Origin: Thalassia testudinum
Taxonomy: Eukaryota > Streptophyta > Magnoliopsida > Alismatales > Hydrocharitaceae
Length of the DNA: 64,000 nt
Assembly (NCBI GenBank): GCA_037157565.1
Contig: JAZHRO010000013.1
Location: forward strand, 119,488,001 to 119,552,000
Reading direction: 5' to 3'
The translations under genes were made by a program, and so were the position numbers. Below, one piece after another: positions 11,777-23,290 of the stretch. The stretch's first letter is position 1. Every line of letters begins with the position of its first letter. The notes below the pieces were generated by a model, which ran no database searches, had not been told where the DNA came from, and worked only from the letters and a program-made list of their open reading frames with translations.

Positions 11777-12949
11777 GGAAGGAGGATTGGAAACTAGAGA
11801 TCTGTTTATACTTAGATCAGGCTAGATAGACCTTAGACATTTAATTTTTGTCTTGTAGACCTGTGTTGGGTATTTTTGGGAGTGTGTTCACATTTTATTT
11901 AGATTATAGGATTATTCAAATTGTTTGAACTACATGTTGGCTAGTTAGTTAGATTAGATTTGTTTGCTTATTATTATTTAAAAAAAAATTAATTTTCAAA
12001 CTGCCTGCTAGAAGCTGTATATCTATAGGGCAACCGTCTAGGATTGAATGAGCAGCATCTAGCTTTTCGTTTTGCATTGCAAGCATCCTGCATTGAAGAG
12101 AGCTGGAGTAAGGTACGTCTTTTCTTGTACATCAGTTATCTGCACGTGCCTTGTATTTGGACATAATTAAAAAGGACCATTTAAGATGATTTGAAAATAT
12201 TAATCAAGTGGTCACATTACTTCTTGAAAAGAAAGAAAAGTATGCAGAAAGTGTTTGACATGACTACAATTTTCAAAAGGAAAAATCACTTTTCATGGTG
12301 TGATGCACACTTCTGCACTGAGCACGCACTATAGGCACTACACTTGGACTTGGACCCTTAAGGCTATAGGCATCAATCTCTTTATTGGTGCAAACCCTCC
12401 TATCTCTCTTTGTGACGATAGTATTAACTTTTGCCCGAGTGACTTGATACTCTAAGGAGGGGAACACCCCTTAAAGGAATTCAAGGGTAGTTAAGAGGCA
12501 CCGCTAACGCAACGCCTCAAAGGAAGGGTTCGCCCTACTTGCATCCCTTGGTTCCATCCTTGGAGTACCTTTTTACATGAGCATTAGAGAATATCATCGC
12601 AACAAAGTGTACATCTTTAGGGCACTCGAAGGTCAATTGAGGGTACGTAATTGCTTGACAACTTGATTGATCACCCAAAAAGGACTAAAAGTAACCTCAA
12701 CCTTCTTAATAGTCATTGACCAGAAATTTCAAGTGCCTCATTTCTCTTATACCACTTACGTGGGAATGGAGAAACACAGCCTTGACTATATTTAGCCAAG
12801 CTGAAAAGTTGGAAGAGGACTTAAAGAACTTTAAATCAACAAAAAACCTCTTGCCTTGTGTTTGTTTGGTGTGTGTGTAATCGAGCTCTCTAGGAAGTTT
12901 CTGATTTCTTTTAAATCCTAAGAGAGTTTAACCTGTTTAATTGAAAGAA
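11777..12949 (+). other. Untranslated leader of B1
   Basis: No gene is seen. The stretch is AT-rich and matches the G leader (23870-24600) at several places: the CTGCCTGCTAGAAGCTG block near 12000, ATTGAATGAGCAGCATCTAG near 12040, the TTGCATTG...GAAGGTAC block near 12070-12120 and the GTAGTTAAGAGGCACCG block near 12490. Conservation between two non-autonomous elements suggests packaging or expression signals. Confidence 0.6.
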
Positions 12950-14786
12950 ATGGACTATCCTTACTCCTATCATTTTAACCAGGATCCCATGCCCCGAGTG
13001 TATCCATCATTTGATGGGTACATTGACAATTCATGGGATCATTCATATTCCTATCCTAGGAGTACTGGCCCGATAGCTCCCACTTTTGAGTAGAGCCTAG
13101 GAGCAGGATTTTCCAACCCTGGAATCCCTACTACTATGCAAACACCCAACCCTCCCACCCTTCTTGATTTTCCGTATCGAGGTTGGACTGATACCCCTAA
13201 GCAACCAGAGCCTGAGATTGACTATCCTTCCTAATCTAATAGTAGTAGCCTCTCTTTTATGATAGAAATGCAAAAATAACAAAAAGAACTGATGGAGACT
13301 ATGGGAGAGATGTTGAAGAATAGTCAACAATTGAACAAAGAAATTAGACAGCTTAGCTATGCTCTTCCTAGTAATTCTGATCCCTACCCATATGGCCATG
13401 ATCATGAAAATAATTCTGAGGAAACCAATGACAATAGGGATCCTATTTTACGTAGCTATCACGTAGACTCTCCCAATGAGACACGGCCACTAGAGGAGAA
13501 CGATCCTAGTAATTATCTACCTGAGCTATATTGGAGTCAAAAGAAAGGGAAGATGGTATCTTTTGAGAAGCTTGACCCTAATGACAGTATTTTCCTTACC
13601 CATGATAACCTAGGTCAAGGTTGTATTGTTCCTATCACTTCCCCTATTAACTATCTGGTGGAACCCCATTCTACCCTTCGTAGCCTAATCTTGACCCTCC
13701 ACTTAGGGAATCAACACCTAACATCCAACATTCTGAGGATTTAAATGCACCGAATGAAGGAGACCCTAAGGGAATGGAGGATGAATTAGATCAATTTTGG
13801 TCTCAAGGGTACAAAGAGTCTATTTTAAAGGAAGATGATAACCCTATGGAGGATCCCAGCCTCAGAATCTGGAGTGAATCATAGGGGGATATGTGTTATT
13901 TGAGGACTTGCCCCCTGAGGATATAAATAATCTGGTGAAATCCGGATTCCTCCCTACTTTTGATTTTGAGAGTCATCCTCCACAAAACCAGGAGTTGATA
14001 TTGGAGGAGGACAAACACAAGAGTGAGAAGCCTAGGGGAAACTCTCGGGGACAAAACAAGTCAATTGAGAATTTATGCCCTGAGAAGAATAAAGAATTGA
14101 GTGATATAGGCTTACTCCAAAACATTAAGACGGATCCTCCTTCAGAAATAATTGAGGATATTGATCCAACTCCTCTCTTTACTGGTGAATCACATATACA
14201 CCTCGACAAAAACTTGAGTGAACCAAAACAATTCAGGGATGAAATTAATGAAAATGATTCTATTGCTTTGACCCTGCCATCAAAGGAATCTAATTTGGAG
14301 TCCACCATTGATTCACATATAGTAGAAGGTGAGAATATGACTCCGATCATTAATGATAGGTAGGGTGACACGAATTTTTCTACAACTGTTAGGGAGAATA
14401 ATAGAAAATCTGAATTGTTCGACTTAACACAAAGTAAGCCCTCATTGGACTTAATCATTACCTCACAACACCACAAATAACCATTCCACTCCCTAACCGA
14501 TCCTTGGCTCAGATCTTTGCTCACTTACATTCTTTCTGGGGAGAATATCAGGCTAGTACATCCTCGGGTAGAATGGAGAGTTTGGATTGATGCTTGTATG
14601 TTTAGTCTCGCCATTCAAAGGTCTGAAATAATTATGTTCATATTTTTTAAAACCCTTCCTACTTTGGAGGACGCTTGTTATCCTCCACTTGTTCCATTTT
14701 GGGAGGTCCCTTTTCATATCCCTTTTGTTATTCCTAGACCTCCCCAGTTAGCCAACGAGGTTCTCTGCTTTCATGTCTTCTGGTGA
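12950..14786 (+). pseudogene. Broken gene for a non-pol protein conserved in B1 and G
   Basis: The start is ATG at 12950 (MDYPYSYHF). The reading frame stays aligned through 13744 but has in-frame stops at 13091, about 13231, near 13276 and at 13742. A shift of one base near 13885 carries it on to 14786, with stops at 14361 and 14477. Order of parts: a Tyr/Pro/Asp-rich N-terminus (PSFDGYIDNSWDHSYSYPRS), a likely coiled coil near 13280-13360 (MLKNSQQLNKEIRQL), a YWSQKKGKM segment, an acidic middle with YVLFEDLPPEDINNL, and a hydrophobic tail from about 14500 (DPWLRSLLTYILSGENI). The homologue in G is at 24623-25314 and 39782-40840. It is not a recognisable Gag, protease or polymerase. A structural (Gag-like) or envelope-like protein is possible; function is unknown. 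Confidence 0.7.
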
Positions 14787-16566
14787 GCATTTGGGATAAC
14801 GTTGCATCATCAGCTCGCCAAAATCCGTGGCTACCTGTTTTCTAGGCCCCCACTATTATGGATATTTTTAGGGCCTACCTTTTTCTATTTGGAACTAGAC
14901 TTACAGGTTCCCTATAAGTTTGGCTGTTGACAGAGAATGCAGCACTTGTTGGGAGGCAACCCAGCGTTCTGAATAACACCATCATCAGGTGATTTCCTTC
15001 CTTTCTCCCCCTGTTTTAATTTTACAATGAGGACATTGTAGGATTTAGGCATAGGGGGTGCATTTTGCATTTTAGGAAGTACTCATGCATTTAAGTTAGC
15101 ATATAAAAAAAAAATTCTTTTCTTGAGTTGAATTGGTTAGTCCCTAGCAAAACATCTTTGTCATGGAGGTGTCATTAAAGATTTTTCTTCTTAAATTGTC
15201 TCTTAAGTTTAGAATCCAGTACATTTACTTCACTTGCACGTAGACTAGGTAATGGATCTTTGAAGAAAACCAATAAGCATTTTTAGTCTACTAAACCCTT
15301 GGACAGTTAATAGAGAGTTAGGCATACTATCTTCTAGTAAATCCACCTCATATTTGTGAGAAGAAAGTAGAGAGATTACTGGTACGTTAAGTCTAGTGAA
15401 GGACTCTTAAGTTTTGGACAATTAGATGATGATACCTCAGAGCTAGGCATAGCTTTCGCTCTCTATTTTTGTCTGCGTACATTGTGTGAATTCCTGAGAG
15501 TCACCAAATAGGGCAGATACACTGAGATTGAGAATTAATAAAGCTATGACTATGGTGGATGGTTACGATCGTCCTTCATAGAGTCCTCGGCTGAAGGAAG
15601 GTAATAGCGTCAAAGGTCAGAAATATGCTTGTCTTATCCATTCCTTCCCAGTAACAAGAGTAGGCACTTCCACCAAATAAGCCACACAATATCCTCTTAA
15701 CCATCATCATCCATAATAATGCCTCAAATAAAAGTCTGTGTCGTGTTATGTTGATTTATAAATACAGAAAAAGAAGAAAAAAGAAATAATTATATTTTAA
15801 AAAAATAAAATAATAATGATAATAAAAAAAAAGAGAAAAGAGAGAGAGAAAAGAAAAAGAAAAAGAAAAGAGTCCAAGTTTATAATTTTATCTTTGTGAC
15901 GATGTTTTTGAGGCAACAATAAAAATACGCATTGCGATCCACCAAATATGGCCCATACCAACTTTTCAGTATTTCTGATCACCCGAATACGATCTGAGAT
16001 CCTCTAACTTAGTTGTAGAGTTATTAGGACTTTTATTGATGTGTGAATGCCATGTGAGGCCACCAAACAGTGAGTATATTTAGAAAATCTAGTAAGATTT
16101 GTGATCTCAGAAAGAAATGAAGGAAAAGAGTGAGCACTAAGGAATATCAAGAGAGCACAGTTGTTTAGCCTCTCTCTGAATTAACTTGTTTGATAGTCTA
16201 GAGATCTAGAGTCTGTAGTAATAGATTATAAGTAGCACCAGATGTGTGTATGCCACCAAGTAAGAATCCATTCAACTTAGTATCTCCTACCTAAGCCAAA
16301 AAGCTGGGGTCAAAGTACAAATTATTTTCTTCTTAATCCCCGAGGGAAGTAGTTGCCTATCCCGATAGAAATTTTACCAAGGGATAAGAATGAACTGCAA
16401 ATGTAAGTTGGTTATTTTCACGTGGATCCATTACCAAGGCTACCATCACTTCACATTGGTTTGGATTTCTAAATTTTTGAAATAAGAAAAGAAGAAACCA
16501 CCCGATTACTTCTATTGTTTTTTTACCTTTTGCTAGGGACTGGCAAAACTTAGGCATGGGGGCATT
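14787..16566 (+). other. 3' non-coding region of B1 with two polypurine motifs
   Basis: No gene is seen. Just after the coding remnant there is ACAATGAGGACATTGT (15024-15039) followed by TTAGGCATAGGGGGTG (15045-15060), a motif shared with A2, G and F. The terminal polypurine tract, TTAGGCATGGGGGCAT, abuts the 3' LTR at 16566. In between are A/T-rich runs (15770-15870) and blocks matching the F interior in reverse, for example CCTCGGCTGAAGG near 15586 against 46780. Confidence 0.65.
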
Positions 16567-18275
16567 TGATAAGTCTACTTTTGTGGAATATTATTTAGCC
16601 TAAGTACTATTTAATTATTTGTTCTTAGTTGTTAATTAATTAGGAGTTATATGGCAATTCACCTCGGCTTACATTTAATTTTATGCTTCAATTTTACATT
16701 TAATAACATATGTTATGATAATATAATTTATTTGATGAATGCAAGCTAGGTACAAGAATCAGACGCTCATTTTTACTTCTATAAGACGTCTTGAACTTTA
16801 ATTGGACATCTGGAACTGCTATCACAAATTCACGGCATTACATTTTTTTAAGGCGTCTGATGCTCTAATTAGACATCCAATGAAGAGCCGCCCGTGCTTA
16901 TCTGTCGTTCCAACCAATCGCGATCGTCGCGAGTAGTTGGAGACACTTGCGATTGAAGGAAATCGAGGAGGTTTTTGCTTAAAAAGGAAAGCCGCATCCA
17001 CCGAGGGAGGATCTTCTCCCATGGCAGGGACTTTAGTGCACCTTGTGTTTTGAAGCTTGACTGTGGACCAACACTCTCCTCACCTATCCTCCGCTCGCCT
17101 TGATGCGGTGGCGCTCAGTGACAGAGAGCACCACCACCACCAACCGTGCACCCAACTTCCTCTTCCTCACCTCCTTAGTCCCTATTCATCCCTTCCATGC
17201 AGCAGAATAACACAAGCACACCATCCTCACCCTTGTCTACTCCCCTACATCTTCTTCTTCTTCTTGTTCGCCACCAGTAATTCCATATCAGCCCCGCCGA
17301 TCCTCTCACCACAGTAGCCCAGCACACCACGCATGATCATTCCAAGCCCCAACACCATCCCTCCCACATCATCTTCCTCATCCTTTTCCATTTCTCCCTT
17401 ATCTCCCTATGCCACCACCTGCAAACCCCTTAATGAAGAACCCAAAGACGCAGGTCTGCCCCTTGACTCATGTAGCCACTTCGAACCGTCGATCTCACCT
17501 CCAACATCACCGTTCTTCTTGTCTCATGTCCACCGCCTCCGCACGACTGGTAACCGGCCTCCATGCCCTCCTCACACACCTCTTAAAGTCATCGTCGCCG
17601 GTGACCTCCATCACCGACCGGGTGCATCCCACCACCTCTGATCGCACTTCCTACGTCAACGCAATGGCCTCGATCCAGCCGACCTTCCCCGATAGCAACT
17701 CCTCCGATGAAAGCCTCCTCGCGCATGCACGAAGGAGAGAGAAGGAATGCTCTATTTTCCTTCCTATTTATATTTACTACTTTTGCCATTGTGAGAATGC
17801 TATTCCTTTATTTAATATCTTAATATATGGAGGTGAATTTACTTGGATATCCTTCTTCTCAATTTAAATTATGTGTGGTTGAGTTCTTTAAAGCATGACA
17901 CATTGACCAAGCTATATTCTGTTGGAAGTCAACATTTACAGTGATTGCCTTAGTAAAGATCACTATTCATATTTTTACAGGGTATTATATGATGGTGATT
18001 TTTGCATATCAACACCTACATTCCTGATTAATTATTTAGATTAGGAGTTTATGTGAGAAAGTGAGTTGCAATAATTAGTACGTACATCTGATGCTATTCC
18101 TGAACAAATAAGACATTCAATAGGCTAATTCCTCCCTATGAAGACGACCTAACTCTTTGTGGTTAGTTTTGAATTATTAAATATTTTTGAAAAGTGATTT
18201 TCTACCATGCAACGAACTGCAACGACACATCATCATATGTTAAAATTTTTATCAAAAACGAAGATCACTCTTTCA
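16567..18275 (+). repeat. 3' LTR of B1
   Basis: TGATAAGTCTAC...GATCACTCTTTCA, 1709 bases, ending immediately before GTCTT (18276-18280). It matches the 5' LTR throughout; several sites read GACATC where the other copy reads GACGTC, as expected from methylated-CpG decay. The palindrome at 16910-16940 is weaker than in the 5' LTR (12 of 14 pairs). Confidence 0.9.
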
Positions 18276-18883
18276 GTCTTCACCTTGAAAGACCTCTAGA
18301 AGGAAGGAGTTGGAGGACTTCTTTTCAAGCCCGGGAGCTACTAGGCTTGGAGAAAGAAGCCTTTATCTCTTCTTCACCATCATCATCAGGAGGACTAGTG
18401 TTTTTACTTTTTGTGTTTTGGATTTCTAGTAGTAGAATCATTCCTCTACTAGGGTTTTGTAAAACATTTTTTCTCCTCTAGTAAAGTTGCCTTTTTCTTA
18501 ATTGTGTTTCTAGCAATTTTACCTTTACCTTAGTGCAATAATCCCCTCTCTCTAATTACTCTAGGTTTCCACCTACCTATGGTGAGCTTAGAGAGAGGAA
18601 TTACTTGCCACTTAGGTTTTAGTTTAGTAATTTTAGGTGTTAGTCACCTTCCTGGCATCAAATCTACATTGCATAGTTATTTCAAACTATAAAAATTGCA
18701 TATTTGAAAACAACAAAAAGAAAGTTGATTTCCATTTTCAAGTAAGAGACATTTTGCAAACATTTGGCCTCTTTGCAAGACCCTAGATACTTCCCTATCT
18801 AGGTTTTATAAATTTAAGGGTTGATCAATTTTACACGTTACAACGACGGAGTTTACAAACCACGTAAAATCCGCATCATTATT

Positions 18884-19096
18884 CCTTGTATTCCATGCAA
18901 AAGATAATTATTTATAAAATATATGAAAATACATGAGCAATATTTCTTTACAATTTAAATCATGTACTGTAAATGCATGTAACATAAATCAACTCATCTT
19001 TCTTTATTAAATAATAAGATGCTTAAGTTAAGAACTATGAACAATTGAGACTATTATTTTTAGGCCTAATAATAGTCCAATAAAGTGGACTCATCA
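18884..19096 (-). repeat. LTR 'K' (B-like), 5' end on the minus strand
   Basis: On the minus strand this begins TGATGAGTCCACTTTATTGGAC, close to the B LTR start, and breaks off at the TTATT duplication of D1. It is the continuation of 1-1058. The tip contains a perfect AGTCCA/TGGACT inverted repeat. Because only one end is visible, solo or complete status cannot be decided. Confidence 0.6.
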
Positions 19097-19158
19097 GTGG
19101 GTAAGGGGCGGCCTGGGGAGGAGGAGGAGGGGAGGGGACCAATGTTTGGGCTTTAAAA
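19097..19158. other. Short G-rich spacer between K and the E LTR
   Basis: GTGGGTAAGGGGCGG followed by GGAGGAGGAGGAGGGG. There is no gene and no recognisable PBS or PPT. It may be flanking DNA of the E element or an unrecognised tip of its LTR. Confidence 0.4.
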
Positions 19159-21361
19159 TGCATATTTGGTTAAGAAAGCATCATAGTATAGTGCAAATCA
19201 TGATTCCAACAAAAATTTAATATCGAGATGGTGAGTCCCGGTCGATCACAAGGAGGCGTATAAAAGTGAAATCGATTTTGATTTCTTTTCCTTTACTTCC
19301 TAAAATTGGATTCCATTTTCAAGGTGCGAGTAAAAGATATGCCAGTTGCATTATTTACAAGGAAAACATGTGCGTGAGTCAGATAAATCACAAAGGTGAA
19401 TGTGTGTGCTTTGGTCCGCACGACTTCTATTATACGATGGCGACTAGTAGAAAATAAATCGATCACTAAATCATTCACATCCTCTGGAACCAACATATTT
19501 ATTGCACTATATAAAGATGAAACAAGCAAATAATGATTTCTATTCCTTCATAAATGCTATCATTATAATGATTCTAGAGGAAAGCTTGTACATGAAACTT
19601 GAAAGCACTATTTCTAGCTAACAGAAAGGTTATGCATGCATGGATCTAAGGTAGATTATCCATGCATTTTTAGAGATAGAGGATTACTGCTATTACTGGC
19701 AAGATATTAATGCAATAATCAAAACTATATTTGAAGAACATTAGCTAATAGAAAATAGGGCATTGGAGGTGGTCTCCAATGGCTGTGTGGCTGGAGGTGG
19801 TGGGAGGGGAAAGAGGGATGGCCAAGGTGTGTAGGCTGGCCTCTTGAGAAGGTGGTCAAGGTGCTCTAGCTCTTGGATGTTCAATGGTGGAGTGGAGATG
19901 ATGGTGGAGCTCATGGAGAGAGTGTGCAAATGGTGATGGCATCAAGATCTAGATGGGGTGCATGGCCATCCAAGAGGGCCTTTAAATAGACAAAGGGATG
20001 GCTCATCCAGAGAAGTATGGAATTCTCTAGAAGAGCCTCCATCTTGGCGTCAAGATGGATGGGAGTGGGTCTTCTTAGATCCACTTTCCATGGGGATGGT
20101 TGTGGACTCCTTGAAAGATTATTTTTAGTCTTTCAAGGTGGCACCAATTGGAGACCATTCTAGATAATTCTAGAGTTGATGACCAAGTGGTGGTGTGTGT
20201 GTGTGAGTATGGGTGGTGGTTAAGTGGTCTAGGTTGAGTCCTATAGGTCTATGCAATTGGGTTTAGGTAGGTCTTTAAAAATAGGTTTATAAACCCTAAT
20301 AATAGTGTGATAAGCGCAATTAAACTCACCACAGGTTTAATTGAGTGGGTGTGTGTATAATTGGAAGAGAAAGTTCTCACTTAGGTCAGGTTTGAGTCAA
20401 TTGAACTCTCATTGAGTCCAATTAGACTTGTGTTGGTTGAGGTTTGAGCTCAATTGAACTCTATGAGTCCAATTGACTAGGTGAATTGTAATTGACTTAG
20501 ATCCAAGTCAATTTGGTTTAGTGAGAACCTAATTAGGTTCTTAGGAGGGTCTTAGGGTAGTGTACTAGGCTTAAGGTACCTTAATTTAGGTTCCCTAGGG
20601 CGTAGGATTAGGTTTAGGGGATTAAGAAATCAAGATCTAAGATTGATTTCAAAAACAGTATCTGAGGAGGGGTTCCAGACATCTGATTTAGTAATCAGAT
20701 GACTTAGACTACAAAATTAGAAGCCTGAGTCTCTGGTCTAGATGCCCAAAGTTGAATCAAGGTGAAGTTTGGGTTTTATCTTGGATGTCTGCAAAAATTG
20801 GATGTCTGACACCTTGTTTAGATGTCCAATATTCCAGTAGATTGGGTTCTAGGTTCTACTGGTGGTGTCTAAGGGTCCTGGGCGTTCAACATCCTACCTG
20901 GACATCCAGAAATGGGTTGGAAGATGGGTTTTAAGGTTTTCTAAGCTAAAGTGACCTAATAAATGGGTGGCTAAGGTTTGGGAGAGTATCTAAGGCTGTC
21001 CTAAGGCTAGGAATAGGTCTTATGTTCTTCATAGTTTCATTCAGACATTAAAATCCTACAAGTAATGTAGTATACCTTTTTCTTACATTATGTCTTCATC
21101 TTTATTCCAGGGCTTCTGTTGCAGCTCTACTACATCTTTGGCTTCTTCCCTACTTCAGATCCAGCTTTAGGCCATCTCTTGAGCTTTTTATTGCCTACAA
21201 TCCAGATAGTGCTTTAATCAGTATATTATAGCATTATTTCATGAATATCTAAGTAAAGCAGAAGAGATGCAATGTATGTTGGTAATACATGAATTATACT
21301 ACAATTATGATAAGTTCTAACTTAATTCGAGTCATTTAAGTCATATGATTGCTGTGCAACA
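19159..21361 (-). repeat. 3' LTR of a minus-strand family E element
   Basis: Homologous in reverse to 2120-4435. Its minus-strand start, TGTTGCACAGCAATCATA, directly follows a polypurine tract (GGCATGGAGGTA, plus strand 21362-21373), which marks it as the 3' LTR. The far end near 19159 is approximate. A TATTTAAA box lies at 19988-19981. Upstream of it are perfect inverted repeats at 20039-20058 (8-bp arms) and 20109-20138 (10-bp arms). All GACGTC sites of the plus copy are decayed here. The 78-codon open frame at 19293-19529 corresponds to the one at 4077-4298; its function is unknown. Confidence 0.75.
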
Positions 21362-21616
21362 TACCTCCATGCCTAAATCTTGCTAGTCCCTAGCAAATGC
21401 AAAACTAAGCTATCTACAAGTGGATTCCTAGAGGACTGATTATTTTTATGAAGTGTAAGACTAGAGATTCTTTTCCTTTTTGTTTTCTTCCTAAAATCAA
21501 GAAATCCAGATAATTGCCCATGTGCATCTATGTAGATTATGCAATGGATTCGAGTGACAAGCTGATTCACCTCTAAAGCCTATACTTGACCCCTAGTAAA
21601 ATTCTAGCAGGATAGG
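21362..21616 (-). other. 3' internal end of the minus-strand E element
   Basis: It contains the polypurine tract (minus strand, GATTTAGGCATGGAGGTA). It then matches the F interior at 45688-45950, including TTGCTAGTCCCTAGCAAATGC and TAGTAAAATTCTAGCAGGATAGG. The match stops at about 21617 where G begins. It shows that E and F are sister families. No coding sequence. Confidence 0.7.
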
Positions 21617-23270
21617 TTTAGCCCATATTTATGGGCTATTTAAGTATGTGAATGCCTAGACATTATAATATCTTTAACATTTAGTTAGCATGCATTAGGA
21701 TGTAAATAAATTAATTTATATTTTTAGCTTGATTGCATAATTCATGCATTGCATTCATATCTAAATGCATTTAGAATTGGCTTAGAATGGCATGCATTTT
21801 ATTAGTTAACCAATTAGATGCATTACATGCATTACTTTGGTTTAACATAGAAGTTAAAGGTTTATGCATAAATAACTCTCATATCTTATTTTATTTTATT
21901 ATTCTTCTTCTTTGACAGGGAATGGCTCTGCTTCCTCCTCCTACAGGCATTCACTCTAGCCATGAAAGCTCCTTAATGTCTGTGAGAAATAGATGTGCTA
22001 CGACCTCTCCCATTCAAATCTACCCCTTGTAGGTTATAAGATAGTCTCATCCTCCACTGAGCAAAGGAGGCCTCCACCCTGACAATACTGTGCTTCACCT
22101 CCACCACCGTCGACCTCAACCGTGGTGGCAAGACTCCACCACCATGGGTGTGTGGCGTGAGAGGTCGTACCGCTATCTGGAACTTGCTCACGTCACTGTG
22201 AGTGTACCTACTGGTGCACGACCGCAACAACACCCAACTGCCACCACCTTCCTCTATTTCTTCTTTGTTCAACAACAACACCCACTCCACAACCCAACAC
22301 AGACCTCAAAGCTCCACACACGTCCACCTTCCCTTCCTCTTCATTTTCTTCATTTTCTTACCCTGTTTCTCCTCCACAATGACACACCTGAAGAACCCAA
22401 CACCATCACCACCTACCTCACCACTAGTGGCCACCATTTGTCACGTTGTGCCGCCTCGTGTGCGCCCTACGCTTTAGACCATGCAATAGCAACAAGGAGC
22501 CACCACGCACCCATCGTCCATTCCTGTCCTCCTTTAGCAACACTATCTTCATCTCAACTAGCCGCACTCGAAGAAGAACCCAACATCCTTGCCATGCAGC
22601 GAGCCCCTCCCTCGTGTTGGTCGACCTCCACCCTCCACTTCCTGTGTGACCCTAGATGGGTGATCGACTTCAGCCATCCCATGTGCGTGGAGCTACTTCA
22701 CAGCAATAGTAGGCCACCGCCCACCTGCCAGCCACCTCCACGACCACCGACATCGCGCCTCCATCTAGCCAGCTCTGACCTCGCCGCAACTCGCCGCCAC
22801 CACCGCTACGAAGATCTAGCTCCCCTTGACCTCCTGTGAGCTTCTCGCGATCAGCCATCCCCTCCACGATATGCATGAGAGCATGAAGTAATTCTCTGTT
22901 TCGGGTTCAATTTTGTTTTACATTCACTACCATTGCCACTCTCAATATTAATTTTATAAATATTTATTATGGCACATTTGTTGGCACGTCCCTCTTTTAT
23001 GAAAAGGTTATTTCAGCATGAATTCACACTATCTCCTATTGTTAGCCAAATTAAAAAGGGATTTTGGCTAGCCTTCTTTGGGAAACCATTAGTGAACATT
23101 TATTTTTGATGTTTGTGAGTTTCAATAGGCCTATTGCTCCCTAAGGACATGACCCACTCTCTTGAGTGGTTATTTTTTATTTATTTTGACGACGGGTTTT
23201 CCACCACTTGCATACTACAATGCATCATTTCATGTGCAAAATTTCTTCCAAAGCGAAAATCGTCTCGTCA
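21617..23270 (+). repeat. 5' LTR of non-autonomous element G
   Basis: The end TCGTCTCGTCA at 23270 precedes a PBS at 23273. The start is placed where similarity of the host E element to F breaks off (about 21617); no clear TG start with a TSD can be confirmed because the other end of G is outside the window, and TG at 21646-21649 is an alternative. A TAGCCCATA/TATGGGCTA inverted repeat sits at 21619-21638. The 22090-22839 open frame is C-rich LTR sequence and not considered a gene. Confidence 0.6.
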
Positions 23271-23272
23271 AA

Positions 23273-23290
23273 TGGCGTCGTTGCTAGGGA
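23273..23290 (+). other. Primer binding site of G (tRNA-Asp type)
   Basis: TGGCGTCGTTGCTAGGGA, two bases beyond the LTR end; it differs from the tRNA-Asp complement at three positions. It fixes the plus orientation of G and its relationship to B1. Confidence 0.75.

Larger units (their letters stand above)
6895..18275 (+). mobile_element. Non-autonomous Athila-like LTR retrotransposon B1
   Basis: It has two matching LTRs (6895-8638 and 16567-18275), a tRNA-Asp-type PBS at 8641, a polypurine tract ending at 16566 and a perfect GTCTT duplication at 6890-6894 and 18276-18280. Over the first 270 bases the LTRs differ at roughly 7% of positions by eye, mostly transitions. The interior has no protease, reverse transcriptase or integrase; it holds one broken gene (12950-14786) and the solo LTR C1. 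It would need enzymes from another element to move. It is inserted in D1. Confidence 0.92.
1064..18878 (+). mobile_element. Solo LTR of family D (D1), split by two later insertions
   Basis: The element starts TGATAAATGCC and ends CCGCATCA, with TTATT at both 1059-1063 and 18879-18883. Its own sequence is 1064-1287, 5453-6894 and 18276-18878, about 2.26 kb after removing the B solo LTR and B1. No PBS or internal region is present, so it is a solo LTR left by LTR-LTR recombination. Its start matches D2 at 62763 (TGATAAACGCTAGTTTATCA). It contains an AGCTCA-rich array, a TTGGYRCCAA cluster and a TATA box, which give the plus orientation. It is non-coding. Confidence 0.9.

Noticed and set aside
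13973..14524. 183-codon minus-strand frame
   Set aside because: Exact antisense shadow of the B1 non-pol gene remnant, whose plus-strand reading has a homologue in G.
1064..19096. Initial reading of D1 as ending at 19096 (GGACTCATCA)
   Set aside because: No matching 5-bp duplication there; CCGCATCA at 18878 followed by TTATT matches the left flank exactly, and the rest belongs to the minus-strand K LTR.
22090..22839. 249-codon open frame, one of the longest plus-strand frames outside pol
   Set aside because: Low-complexity His/Pro/Ser/Thr-rich translation of C-rich LTR sequence in G; overlapping frames are also open and there is no domain. It lies inside the LTR between its start and the PBS.
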